Assembly: GCA_024529925.1 (NCBI GenBank)
Contig: JAFEUB010001102.1
Span: forward strand, 1,789,501-1,853,500
Reading direction: 5' to 3'
DNA length: 64,000 nt
Source of the DNA: Ophthalmolycus amberensis
Taxonomy: Eukaryota; Chordata; Actinopteri; Perciformes; Zoarcidae
The stretch's first letter is position 1, and every line of letters starts with the position of its first letter. The notes under the pieces are model-generated. The model was given only the letters and a program-made list of their open reading frames with translations, had not been told where the DNA came from and searched no databases. Positions 11,953 to 21,556 of this stretch are shown piece by piece. Both the position numbers and the translations under genes were made by a program.

Positions 11953-12545
11953 CAGTGGTGTATAGTAACGAAGTAGAAATACTTCGTTACTGTACTTAAG
12001 TAGTTTTTTTGGGTATCTGTACTTTACTTTACTACTTATATTTCTGTTGACTTTTACTTTTACTTCACTACATTTTGCAAAGAAAACCGATACTTTTACT
12101 CCGATACATTTCCCCTGAAACCTTCGTTACTCGCTACAAAATCAAATCTATCTTCAGAAAAAAATGAATCATGAGACCAGCGTCGGGGACTGTGGTGGAA
12201 CACAGACTGCAAGCAAGCAGGTTTGGTGAATCAGTGGTCCTAGCTTGCAAGTTAAATCATTGGTTCGTCACGTTAATGCGCAATAGCAAACAAGTGCTCT
12301 CAAAGCTGCGGTGTTTTGATGCCCAGGATGCTACATGCTATAAGCTAGCGGGCGACTACCTGAGTATAATTCCACTCTACGATGACTGATTTCATGATGG
12401 AAGCAGAAATGGAAGCACCTGCTACTCCCGCAACAAACTACGGTGGTGACGAAGACCAACACCAGTGGATCGCTAGCGAGTTAGTGAGCTGAGGAAGTGT
12501 TGACAGTTGTGACACCATATGATTAACGGGAGCCGAGAGAGCGCA

Positions 12546-12602
12546 GCATTTGCGTTAGCATTAGCGTTAGCATTAGCATTAGCGTTAGCGTTCTCAAGCG
12601 TT
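12546..12602. repeat. GTTAGC/ATTAGC hexamer array within the hAT element
   Basis: Around eight degenerate hexamers alternate between GTTAGC and ATTAGC. They lie inside the hAT derivative, just before its residual transposase fragment. Confidence 0.85.
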
Positions 12603-12647
12603 AGGGAAATCCTTCGCAGCTGTGTGCAAGCTGTCTGTGACGCTGAA

Positions 12648-12731
12648 CACACCTCTACCTGCCTCAGCGGCCTGTGAAAGGCTATTTAGCATCGCAGGAC
12701 TAGGTCTTCAGCCCAAGAAGAGCAAGACGGA
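12648..12731 (+). pseudogene. hAT transposase C-terminal (dimerisation) fragment
   Basis: Translation on the plus strand gives LPASAACERLFSIAGLGLQP. This carries the S-A-x-x-E-R-x-F-S-x-A-G signature of the hAT C-terminal dimerisation region. Only about 28 codons are recognisable. No BED zinc finger or RNase-H-like catalytic core is visible in the element, and the start of the gene is missing. It is a dead remnant that independently confirms the hAT assignment. Confidence 0.7.
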
Positions 12732-13584
12732 ATTCTCGCAATTTTGAAAACCAACTTCTTTTGAAGATGAACAGCACATGTTTCAGTTTCAAGTAATGAC
12801 TGGGTTACTTTCGGTGCTGCTTTAGTATTGATCATGTTTTGATATTTGAGTCATGTTGTGGATGATCAGATGGAGTTATGATGGTAGCAGTCGCCCAATT
12901 GCAGATTCAGCTTGAGCAAAACCTTTGTCCTATTGTGTTCAAATTCAGGCCCATAGGAGTTTACAAGGCAGGCTGTCCTTTCTCTAAACACTGACCTGAT
13001 GCATCAAGTGGATATTTTTTGCTGAACATAATATTATGCATTTGCCCTCTACATCCTCTAGTCGGAATGAGCATACTTATAAACGCACTGTTACAACTCC
13101 TTCATAGTGTCATATTGCTTTTCTGAGAATTATGATGATACGTTCATAGTAGATGCAAAAGTATACTTATGTACAATATATTATGTTGAACATTGTTGCT
13201 CCTGGATGGATCACAGCCAACCCAATTATGTTCAACACAGCTCCATGTCATTGGTCATGGTGGCCACAGCACTTAAAAGAATAAACTTCATAATTCTCAA
13301 AATTCTGACCCTTTGCTTTTTTATTAACAGCATTTACTTGTACTTTTACTTTCAATGAACAGGTTATGATGTTCATTTAATGTTCAGGTTATGATGTACA
13401 TTTAATATCAGAAAATTACTTTTGATACTTAAGTACTTTTGTACTTAAGTACAATAAATATCAGATACTTTAAGACTTTTACTCAAGTAGTATTCTAATA
13501 GGTGACTTTTTACTGGAGTAGTTTTCCAGTAAGGTATCTTTACTTTTACTCAAGTATGGCTTTTGAGTACTTTATACACCACTG

Positions 13585-13615
13585 CAAGATCCTCATACTG
13601 CTCGGGGCGCCATAC
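13585..13615 (+). mobile_element. HE1-like SINE, middle fragment
   Basis: This short piece begins with the duplicated CAAGATCC target and reads on as tcatactgctcggggcgccatac, the block that follows the central domain in this SINE family. It is cut at 13615 by an LTR beginning TGTTGG. It links the 5' part (ending 11952) with the 3' part (starting about 18837). Confidence 0.65.
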
Positions 13616-13649
13616 TGTTGGAATCTGACTATGTGGCTTCGACATGTGC

Positions 13650-13996
13650 TGTAAAGGACCTCTGAGAATGTGTAGTGTATTTAAATAGATTGTTCCTTTT
13701 TATGTCTTATTTTGGACGTTTTGTCACTGCAGTCGGTGCATTTCCTGTTGCGCTTTTATTCTGAAGGTATAAAAACCGGAAGTAGGAAGCCGGTAAAAAG
13801 CCGTTAGAAAAGTCACTGAAAGGACGGAAAAAGTAATTTAACAAGGAAGATGGATACGGTTTTATTGTTTTAGCACCTGGCCGATATAGGCACAAGTTCT
13901 TACGGTGTGTTCATGGTGTGTTCAAGGAGTGATTCATTAAAGACTTATGGACCATCAGTTCAAGACTAAAGACCATTATTCAACCGGGATGCTACA
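13650..13996 (+). repeat. 5' LTR of the BEL element
   Basis: A 347-bp repeat matching 17909-18255 with one visible difference. It contains a TATA box (TATAAAAA, 13768-13775) and an ATTAAA polyadenylation-like signal (13936-13941), in the order needed for U3-R-U5. An antisense 62-codon frame occurs identically in both LTRs and is a by-product of the repeat. Confidence 0.95.
13768..13775 (+). promoter_or_regulatory. LTR TATA box
   Basis: TATAAAAA within U3, about 356 bases upstream of the gag start codon. The same motif is present in the 3' LTR at 18027-18034. It is the only clear core-promoter motif in the LTR. Confidence 0.6.
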
Positions 13997-14123
13997 GTAA
14001 GAACTTCACCTTCACCTGCTACACTCTGCTGCTTGTGGAACAAAGACGGCACGGCCACAGAACAGCGAGCTGCAGCACTTAGCGTGATGGTCAACAGAAG
14101 CGGTAAGGAAAACTACGTTCAAT

Positions 14124-17100
14124 ATGGATGCCATAAAGGATCAGATATATAAGCTACAAACGGAAATACAAGGAATTAGAGGCTTACTACATCTGGATGA
14201 TTATGAAGTCATGTCGAAGCAAGAATTAAAGGAAGAAATTGAATGTAAGGAAAAACAACTAGCTGAGCTTCAACTTGAAATGGATGATGCTAATGTGTTA
14301 ACGTTACCACGGCGATCAGAACGTCATAGTGTGCAAACAGAGAAAATGCATGCCTACCAACAGGAGGAACTGAGTAAAAGGGAAAAAAGACTCATAAACC
14401 TCTATGATCAATGGAAAATCAAAATCAGAACATCCAAAGAAAATTTAAAGAAAGACATATCAGTCACTGAATTGTCTACAATAGCAGACAACATTGAAGA
14501 GGGAATGGATGATGTCATGAGAGCTTACAGTGAAATAAGAGAGCGTGCCACACCATCCACTGAGTTGAGACGCAAGATTGATGCATGTGAGGCTGTGACT
14601 AAAGACGTTATGAAGATAGTCCATGAACACTTATCAGCAGTAGATGGCGATTATGATGCAGTACGTGAAAGGCACCGTCTCCATCAGTTATATGCCCACG
14701 ACTATGCTTACTCTGTATATGGCACTGCTTCTCAGTCAAGTGACAGTCACCACTCTGAGTCAATGATCATAGCTGCAAAAAGGGCTGATGCAGCCGCAGA
14801 GCTCGCTGCAAAGGAGGCTCAGTATAAAATACTGCAAGAAGAAAGAAAGCAAAGGGAAAAAATAAGGATAATGGAGGAAAACCATAGGAAGGAATTAGAA
14901 ATGCAAACGTCTGAATTAGAGCGTCTACAAGTAGAAAGAGATATGGAGGTTGCTCGTGCTAGACTGGAGATCTACGACAGAGAAATCAGACAAGAAACTG
15001 ATAGACAGTCCATTCAGCAGAACAACAGACCCCCCAACATTCCTTTCAACCCTGCTATATGCCATCAAAACCCTCACGTTGTGACACCAGCGCCCGCTAA
15101 TGACATGTCCTGTCTAGCCCAAGCAATCCAAGACAGCATAGCCATCAACAGACTCCCAGTGCCAACGCCCACAGTGTTTAGTGGAGACCCAATCCTATAC
15201 ATTGAATGGAGGGCTTCGTTCATGTCACTTGTTGACCGAAAGGGTATTTCTTCAGCTGATAAATTGTATTACCTAAAGAAATACGTCAGTGGCCCTGCTC
15301 ATGAATGTCTCGAAGGCACATTCTATCGCAATGATGATGAGGCATATAGAGATGCATGGAATAAGCTCAACCAACGCTACGGTCAGCCCTTTGTCATCCA
15401 AAGAGCTTTCAGGGACAAGCTGTCAAAATGGCCAAAACTTCAGGCCAAGGATGCTGAAGGGTTAAGAACATTCTCGGACTTCCTAAGTGCCTGTCTTCAA
15501 GCCACGCCCCATGTGAAGGGTTTAGAAATATTAAGTGACTGCGAAGAAAATGTAAAGCTAATACAAAAGGTTCCTGACTGGTTAGCATCAAGTTGGAATC
15601 GTCGGGTTACAATAGCCTTCATGGAAGGAAAAGAGTTTCCCACTTTTGAGGATTTCACTAACTTTGTGTCTTTAGAAGCAGAGATAGCATGCAACCCAGT
15701 CACTTCCCTATATGCTCTTCACTCATCCAACTCATCTTATGACAAAGGATACATAAAGGAAACAAAGGGAAACAAAGCCAATGTTTTCATCACTCAAACT
15801 GCCATGAACAGTGACAAGTCAACATTAAACAATGGAAAACCAAGGTCCCCCTGTATGTGGTGCAAAGATGACAAGCATCAACTTCCCAAGTGCCCTGACT
15901 TCAAAGAAAAGTCCCTTGAGGATCGACGAGCATACGTGAAGGATAACAAGCTGTGTTATGGATGTGTGAAACCAGGTCACAGTGCCAAGGAATGTCGTCA
16001 CCGCCATTCTTGTGATATATGTAAGGGAAGGCACCCTACCTGTCTCCACGATGAGAACTACAGAAGACGTGATGGTAGAGAAAGGTCTGTATTCTTTGCT
16101 AACACAGCTCCAAACACTGTAAATGAAACCATGACAGCCACAGCACTCAGCGTCACTGGAGGTAGTCAGTCAGGCAGCACTTCCATGATCGTTCCTGTGT
16201 GGGTGTCCTCTGCTGAAAACCCATCCAAGGAACAGCTTGTCTACGCATTACTAGACACTCAAAGTGACAGCACCTTCATCAACAAGGAGACAAGCAATGA
16301 GCTACAAGCCGACGCCTACCCTGTGAAACTGAAACTTACCACTATGCTTGGAGAGCACATGATTGTGAAAAGTGAAAGGGTATCTGGACTACGTGTGAGA
16401 GGTTACAATTCATGTGTTCACATCAACCTTCCTCCTTCTTACACCAAGGACTGCATTCCTGTGAATCGTGATCATATTCCCACTCACGAAACTGCAAAAC
16501 AATGGCCTCACTTAACAACGATCGCAGATAAGATGCCACCGCTTCTCAGCTGTGATGTCGGACTCTTGATTGGGTATAACTGTCCCAGAACACTGACACC
16601 TAGACAAGTAGTAGCAGGAAAAGACAACGAGCCCTATGCCATCCTTACGGACTTAGGATGGAGCATTGTAGGCTGCTCAACACCGTGTCTCGATGAAACA
16701 GAATCAAGCCTGTGTCACAGAGTTGCTGTAAAGGAACTCCCAATAGTGACGCCGATGGATGTGATAAGCGCCCTGGAATCAGACTTTAAGGACACCAAAG
16801 GAGATGACAAGACTGTCTCACAAGAGGATCTCGTTTTCCTGAACAAACTCAAAGAAGGCATAAGGAAAAATGATCAGGGACATTACGAGATGCCTCTGCC
16901 CGTTAAGCAACAGCCACACTTGCCTGATAACAAAAAACTCGCTGAAATTAGGCTCAGTCATTTACGACGGAGGTTCCACAGTGACGAGAAATATAAGAAG
17001 GACTACACAGCATACATGAAAGAAGTCATTGAGAGAGGTGATGTCGAAGAAGTAAACAAAGATGGATCTCCTGGTGAACGATGGTACATTCCCCATCATG

Positions 17101-17741
17101 GCATCTACCACCATAAAAGGTCTGAAAAACTACATGTTGTGTTCGACTGTTCCGCAAGGTACAGCGGCACAAACCTAAACGAACACCTTCTACCAGGACC
17201 ATACACGATGAACAACCTAACAGGTGTCCTCATGCGGTTCATACAGCACCCTATTGCTCTCAGGTGCAACGTAAAGAAAATATGTCACCAAGGTACTGAC
17301 TGGGATGACCCCCTGCCAGAGATAGTGAAGCCACGGCGGGAGAGCTGGCGTCAAGACTTTGCCAACTTAGAAAAGATCCGACATAACACAAGCCCCCAAC
17401 AATGGTTTTACGTCCCCATGAATGAAAATCCAGCAGACGGCGCATCCAGAGGAAAAACTGTAAACGAGCAGTTCTGGAGTCGGTGGAAACGTGAATATCT
17501 TCACAACATCATCGCAAGGCAGCGCTGGCACACACCGAGGAGAAATCTGTGTGTCAGTGATATAGTGATGGACATTGATGAACTGTTGCCCAGAGGTGAA
17601 TGGAGACTCGCAAGGGTCTTAGAGACTGTCAGTGGTAAGGATGGACTTGTAAGGAGAGTGAAAATTCGGTTCAGAGATTGGGAAAGGAAGGACAGCGTTC
17701 TGGCAAGCCATCCATCGTTGAACGTCCTGTTCAGAAGCTGA
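14124..17741 (+). CDS. BEL/Pao gag-protease polyprotein with residual pol, 1205 codons
   Basis: Residues 1-300 are a charged, coiled-coil-rich region. About 327-465 resemble the gag-like domain DUF1759 (VFSGDPILYIEW). Zinc-knuckle cysteines follow at about 577-643, including CYGCVKPGHSAKEC. The protease (DUF1758-like) centres on LLDTQSDSTF at about 709; Q replaces the usual G after DT. Pol starts at about 986 (WYIPHHGIYH) and breaks off after LRCNVKKICHQ, at the start of the palm. The frame then joins the later WDDPLP region, then the end of the RNase H region (WFYVPMNENPADGASRG), then the C-terminal tail after integrase (LPRGEWRLARVLE). The YxDD core, RNase H catalytic region and integrase are absent, yet no stop or frameshift occurs. 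It may still make gag and protease. Confidence 0.9.
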   Translation: MDAIKDQIYKLQTEIQGIRGLLHLDDYEVMSKQELKEEIECKEKQLAELQLEMDDANVLTLPRRSERHSVQTEKMHAYQQEELSKREKRLINLYDQWKIKIRTSKENLKKDISVTELSTIADNIEEGMDDVMRAYSEIRERATPSTELRRKIDACEAVTKDVMKIVHEHLSAVDGDYDAVRERHRLHQLYAHDYAYSVYGTASQSSDSHHSESMIIAAKRADAAAELAAKEAQYKILQEERKQREKIRIMEENHRKELEMQTSELERLQVERDMEVARARLEIYDREIRQETDRQSIQQNNRPPNIPFNPAICHQNPHVVTPAPANDMSCLAQAIQDSIAINRLPVPTPTVFSGDPILYIEWRASFMSLVDRKGISSADKLYYLKKYVSGPAHECLEGTFYRNDDEAYRDAWNKLNQRYGQPFVIQRAFRDKLSKWPKLQAKDAEGLRTFSDFLSACLQATPHVKGLEILSDCEENVKLIQKVPDWLASSWNRRVTIAFMEGKEFPTFEDFTNFVSLEAEIACNPVTSLYALHSSNSSYDKGYIKETKGNKANVFITQTAMNSDKSTLNNGKPRSPCMWCKDDKHQLPKCPDFKEKSLEDRRAYVKDNKLCYGCVKPGHSAKECRHRHSCDICKGRHPTCLHDENYRRRDGRERSVFFANTAPNTVNETMTATALSVTGGSQSGSTSMIVPVWVSSAENPSKEQLVYALLDTQSDSTFINKETSNELQADAYPVKLKLTTMLGEHMIVKSERVSGLRVRGYNSCVHINLPPSYTKDCIPVNRDHIPTHETAKQWPHLTTIADKMPPLLSCDVGLLIGYNCPRTLTPRQVVAGKDNEPYAILTDLGWSIVGCSTPCLDETESSLCHRVAVKELPIVTPMDVISALESDFKDTKGDDKTVSQEDLVFLNKLKEGIRKNDQGHYEMPLPVKQQPHLPDNKKLAEIRLSHLRRRFHSDEKYKKDYTAYMKEVIERGDVEEVNKDGSPGERWYIPHHGIYHHKRSEKLHVVFDCSARYSGTNLNEHLLPGPYTMNNLTGVLMRFIQHPIALRCNVKKICHQGTDWDDPLPEIVKPRRESWRQDFANLEKIRHNTSPQQWFYVPMNENPADGASRGKTVNEQFWSRWKREYLHNIIARQRWHTPRRNLCVSDIVMDIDELLPRGEWRLARVLETVSGKDGLVRRVKIRFRDWERKDSVLASHPSLNVLFRS

Positions 17742-17908
17742 TTCTACTCCTAGAGACTGTTTAACTTCACAACTGTGTCCCTTACTGTATGAAGAGTTTA
17801 AATGTGGACATTTGCCAAAGTTATATGTGGTATTTACTGAGCCTTTAGAAATCATTCGTGCTTTTATATTCCATTTTATTCTTAAAACCACTCATGATTT
17901 GGTGGGAG
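17742..17908 (+). other. BEL 3' untranslated region and polypurine tract
   Basis: 167 bases separate the stop codon from the 3' LTR. They end in ggtgggag (17901-17908) directly before the LTR, the expected primer site for plus-strand DNA synthesis. Confidence 0.7.
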
Positions 17909-18255
17909 TGTAAAGGACCTCTGAGAATGTGTAGTGTATTTAAATAGATTGTTCCTTTTTATGTCTTATTTTGGACGTTTTGTCACTGCAGTCGGTGCAT
18001 TTCCTGTTGCGCTTTTATTCTGAAGGTATAAAAACCGGAAGTAGGAAGCCGGTAAAAAGCCGTTAGAAAAGTCACTGAAAGGACGGAAAAAGTAATTTAA
18101 CAAGGAAGATGGATACGGTTTTATTGTTTTAGCACCTGGCCGATATAGGCACAAGTTCTTACGGTGTGTTCATGGTGTGTTCAAGGAGTGATTCATTAAA
18201 GACTTATGGACCATCAGTTCAAGACTAAAGACCATTATTCAGCCGGGATGCTACA
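17909..18255 (+). repeat. 3' LTR of the BEL element
   Basis: A second 347-bp copy, TG...CA-ended and followed by the target duplication TGTGC. It differs from the 5' LTR at one visible base (cagccgg instead of caaccgg near the end). Confidence 0.95.
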
Positions 18256-18836
18256 TGTGCTGTGGAACAAAGAGAGAGTCAGGCCTTTCCTTTTGCAGGC
18301 AAAGGTTTCATCCTGATTGGAGTTTGATGAGCACCAAACTACTCTGAAGAAATACGCACACACACAAACAAACACACACTATATGTACACACACACTCCC
18401 CCCCCCCCTCTTTTCCATAGTCTGTTGATTTTAGATAGCGTGCTCATGAATGTATATTTGTTGTTAGTTTAGATATTAGTTGACTAGATCATCAGTATTA
18501 GAATGTAATAAACTCTGTTATATTTTAAAGAGCAGCTGTCTGTGATTACTTTGTGCATGTATTGTGATAATAGCTGTATATGTGGTCTGTGCTCGAACTT
18601 AAACCTTCACTTTCACTCTGAATGTGTAATAGTACTCAGACTACTGACATTGTGAGTGAACACTAATTATGAGACTTAGTTTTATCGTTTGGTTATTGGT
18701 CCCTGTTCGCAGGGTGGTGCCCCATTATTATTAATAATCGTTAATAATTGTTACTGACATGAATAATTATATTGATGTCAATAATTTAGTTTCTTAGATG
18801 CTGATAACCCAAACACGCTCCTTTACGTTCCCAACA

Positions 18837-18932
18837 ACACTTTGAGGCAGCCCCCTTGATCTGAGATCTCTCTTTAAATGAACGCATGTGTCTATATACA
18901 CATGCATCAAGTCCTGTTTGTGCGTGTGAAAA
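18837..18932 (+). mobile_element. HE1-like SINE, 3' part
   Basis: The sequence resumes with ggcagccccc, then a region near gatctctc, then gtcctgtttgtgcgtgtg. These are the 3' motifs of the SINE whose head lies at 11815-11952. Order and orientation match, so roughly 6.9 kb of later insertions separate the two ends of one SINE. The 3' limit is approximate. Confidence 0.6.
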
Positions 18933-19655
18933 GTTTAAAAAAAGAAATGTAATTTCCTCTCAAGGAATTAATAAAACCATAAAGGTAATCTGAGTCTTTG
19001 GAATTCAGAGGCAAATTTTTTTTTTAAATCTTAGCACATGAACTGACACCATGTGCAAGACTTGGCACCACTAGAGGTGAACTGACCCTTTGATTAAACC
19101 CTTTCACAAACAAAAGGTTTAAGGGCTGTGTTTATGAAGTTTAATGCGACAAACCGATAAGTAGAGGCCAATGTGTTAGTTGCACTTTGAAAGAAAATGT
19201 GTTTTTCAGCCATGCAGCAGACATACTAGGCATGTCAAAATAAGATATATCATTCATCACACATCATGGTATCAGTCGTCATGTCTAATGTATGTCAGCG
19301 AGAGAAACAAATAAATTAAATAAAGCCACTTGTGAGTCTGAACTGTTTCAACAGCAGGCAACTGCATTTCATTCACATATTGGGTCGTTTCTCCTCAGCT
19401 GTGCAGGAAACAAATGCTGCTGATTCCGACCTGTCTTCAAGAACTGTGACAGCAGCAGGATGATTGCGAGGGTGATTTGGCTCCACGGAGTCTTGTTTAT
19501 TGACAGCCATTTAGCCAAGCGTGTCTTCTAGACCTCAACGGAATTATTTATCAGTTTGTATTATGCAGCAGCATTCTCACGGAGATATGCACCGGAGCAA
19601 AGAAACTGTGGTGCTGGCAGCAGAAAAGTCAGGAGATGTTTAGTCTGGTCATGCG

Positions 19656-19700
<45 letters not shown>

Positions 19701-21555
19701 CACTGGGAATTCAGCCCTCTCAATTTTTTTATGGAAATATTCTAATTTCTTTTCTGGCAATATGTAAACTTGTCTGGCAGTGACTTAAATAGTAACATAA
19801 TCGATCTATACTTGCTGATACAAACTGATGGGACTCAAAGCCATTCTTCCTGTTCTGACTTGAGATATCACAACTCATTAGATAGAGCCCGGGCCTTAAT
19901 CCTAACAACAAAGCCACATAATGGGACGTGGCCCATGTCAAGTGGCGCTGCAACAAAAGGGGGAAGATTAAAAGGATGAATCCTGCTTTTTGATTGGATA
20001 TTTCTCACAGTTATTCAGCTTGAGTCCAAGAACCAGATTAAACTGGAAAAAAACAAGCATTGGGCTTCTCAAGAAACAAACGGCGGTATTCCACATTCAC
20101 CAGGTGCTTTGGAAAGGCTCACCACAGCCTCCAGTGAGACGCGGCGACTTCTTGGAGCGGTCCTGTCAGCTCTGCAACTCCCTGCATCATTTGCATACTT
20201 TAATGTGAAGTAGTGCCAAGAAAGTGCGAAGAAAAGACGAACTGCACTTTAGCATTATGTAACATTTACTTACTGGAGATAAAGTCCACAACACATCGCA
20301 TGTGAACATACATCATGAATGACAGAGTTTCTATTTACAATTATTTACTATGTGAGGCAAGTGGACAAAGCAACTGCCCATCCTGCCCCGTGGCACACAA
20401 ACAACAGTATGGATTATATCTAGTTGGACAACACATATATATAAATAAATATGAATTTCCATCTTGGACCTAATCTGTGACACCGCCTGGGGGCTTGGTG
20501 TCCAACCTCGGGGGAGCCCCGGCAATACCCCGACTCTCTCTGGAGACCAGCAGAGAGAAATGTGCAACAGAATGGAAATCACAACACTCTCAGCTCGCCC
20601 AGATTCCCATTGAAAGCATTTACAGTAAGACGTGCAACCAAGCATTGATAATGAGGGAGCGAGTGAGAGGGGAAAAAGTGTTACTTGGGCAGGCAAGTAC
20701 AAGGCGAGAGAGAGTCTACTCTTGTTTTCTTATCTAGCCCTCTAGTGGAGTTGGCCATCAGCATGCAGGAGCCTTTGTGCTGCAGCCCTTTGCTGCAGCG
20801 TTAGTGATCTTATGAGCGGCAGTCACGGGGTAGGTGAAGAGGTGGGTTTCACACGTGGGGAGGGGGGCTGGGAAAAAGAGCTGAATAACAGTAGGTCTAC
20901 CTGGTATGTGCAACAATCTGCCAGAGAGAGAGAGAGTCAAACAGAGAGAGAAAGTGAGTGTGCCCTCCAGAAAACAATTATCATAGTCAGGCGTGACATG
21001 CCTGGTCGAGATAACTCCATTATTTATAGATGAAAGAGGATCCAAACCAGAGCGATCAATGCACAGATGAGACCGGCTGCACAGCGACTCCAACCTGGGC
21101 GTTTGAGTGCACAGCAGAATGGGCAGGTGCAGGTGCAGAGCTATTTTTAAATGGCTCCCTGCCCCCGATATTAAAAGGCCACTTCTATCACTCTGACTGT
21201 AGGGGGGAAGGGGGGGAAACTTCAGTCTCGTCCTCATTTGGGAGAACCAGCAAATGAGCCGGGGTGACCATTGAGGAGTTACAGCCACTTGGGCGGATTC
21301 GTCAGAGCCGTTTGCGGCCGCGTTTCCACATTTGAACACATTCGTGCACACAAGCACCCTCACAAATCTTTTGTTATCGCCAAAGTGGCCGCTGTGAAGC
21401 CACTACACCGTGTGTGATGCGGACTGCTCGTGATAGCCAGGGCGGCACGGAGGGACGGAATGGGAAGTAGGACCTCAGAGAGTACATTAACCCGCACCGA
21501 TCTGCCAAAACACAGCAGCAATTTCACACCTGAGTGGCTAAAAACATGACCGTTA
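18933..21555. other. Non-coding stretch with one (GT)n array
   Basis: No gene is recognised. A GT array of 20 units lies at 19659-19698. The 201-codon minus-strand frame at 20758-21363 has no homology I recognise, no splice support and odd composition. Purine-rich gagaga tracts occur around 20920-20950. Confidence 0.55.
19659..19698. repeat. (GT)n microsatellite
   Basis: Twenty uninterrupted GT units. Confidence 0.95.
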
Positions 21556-21556
21556 A

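Larger units (their letters stand above)
11953..13584. mobile_element. hAT DNA transposon derivative (about 1.6 kb)
   Basis: The element starts CAGTGGTGTATA and ends TATACACCACTG, the terminal repeat of a very common fish hAT group. Both subterminal regions are packed with TACTTxxAGTA motifs, as in other fish hATs. The flanks are CTAGATCC (11945-11952) and CAAGATCC (13585-13592), an 8-bp duplication with one mismatch, which fits hAT. The only coding trace is a C-terminal transposase fragment near 12648-12731, so the element cannot move itself. It sits inside the HE1-like SINE, whose sequence continues on both sides. Confidence 0.85.
13650..18255 (+). mobile_element. BEL/Pao LTR retrotransposon, internally deleted and young
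   Basis: A complete LTR-bounded element of 4606 bp. Both LTRs are 347 bp, begin TGTAAAGG and end GATGCTACA. They differ at one position that I can see (A at 13982, G at 18241). The exact 5-bp target duplication TGTGC flanks it (13645-13649, 18256-18260). A purine-rich tract (ggtgggag, 17901-17908) precedes the 3' LTR. A single long frame lies between the LTRs. Near-identical LTRs, an intact duplication and an open frame point to recent insertion. The missing polymerase and integrase regions mean it needed another BEL element for mobility. Confidence 0.93.
13616..18836. mobile_element. Solo-LTR-like element, interrupted by the BEL element
   Basis: Excluding the inserted BEL element, 13616-13649 plus 18261-18836 make a block of about 610 bp. 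It starts TGTTGG and ends CCAACA, the TG...CA inverted ends of an LTR. An AATAAA signal lies near 18509. The flanks are ATAC (13612-13615) and ACAC (18837-18840), a 4-bp duplication with one change. The flanking SINE sequence reads through when the block is removed. I see no internal coding region, so it is a solo LTR. The superfamily (Gypsy, BEL or endogenous retrovirus) is undetermined. Confidence 0.55.

Noticed and set aside
13707..13895. 62-codon antisense frame repeated at 17966-18154
   Set aside because: The two copies are identical only because they lie in the two LTRs; no protein resemblance.
20758..21363. 201-codon minus-strand frame
   Set aside because: No recognisable domain. Composition is rich in S, L, P and T with scattered C, and no splice or promoter signals fit. 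It overlaps plus-strand frames equally well.
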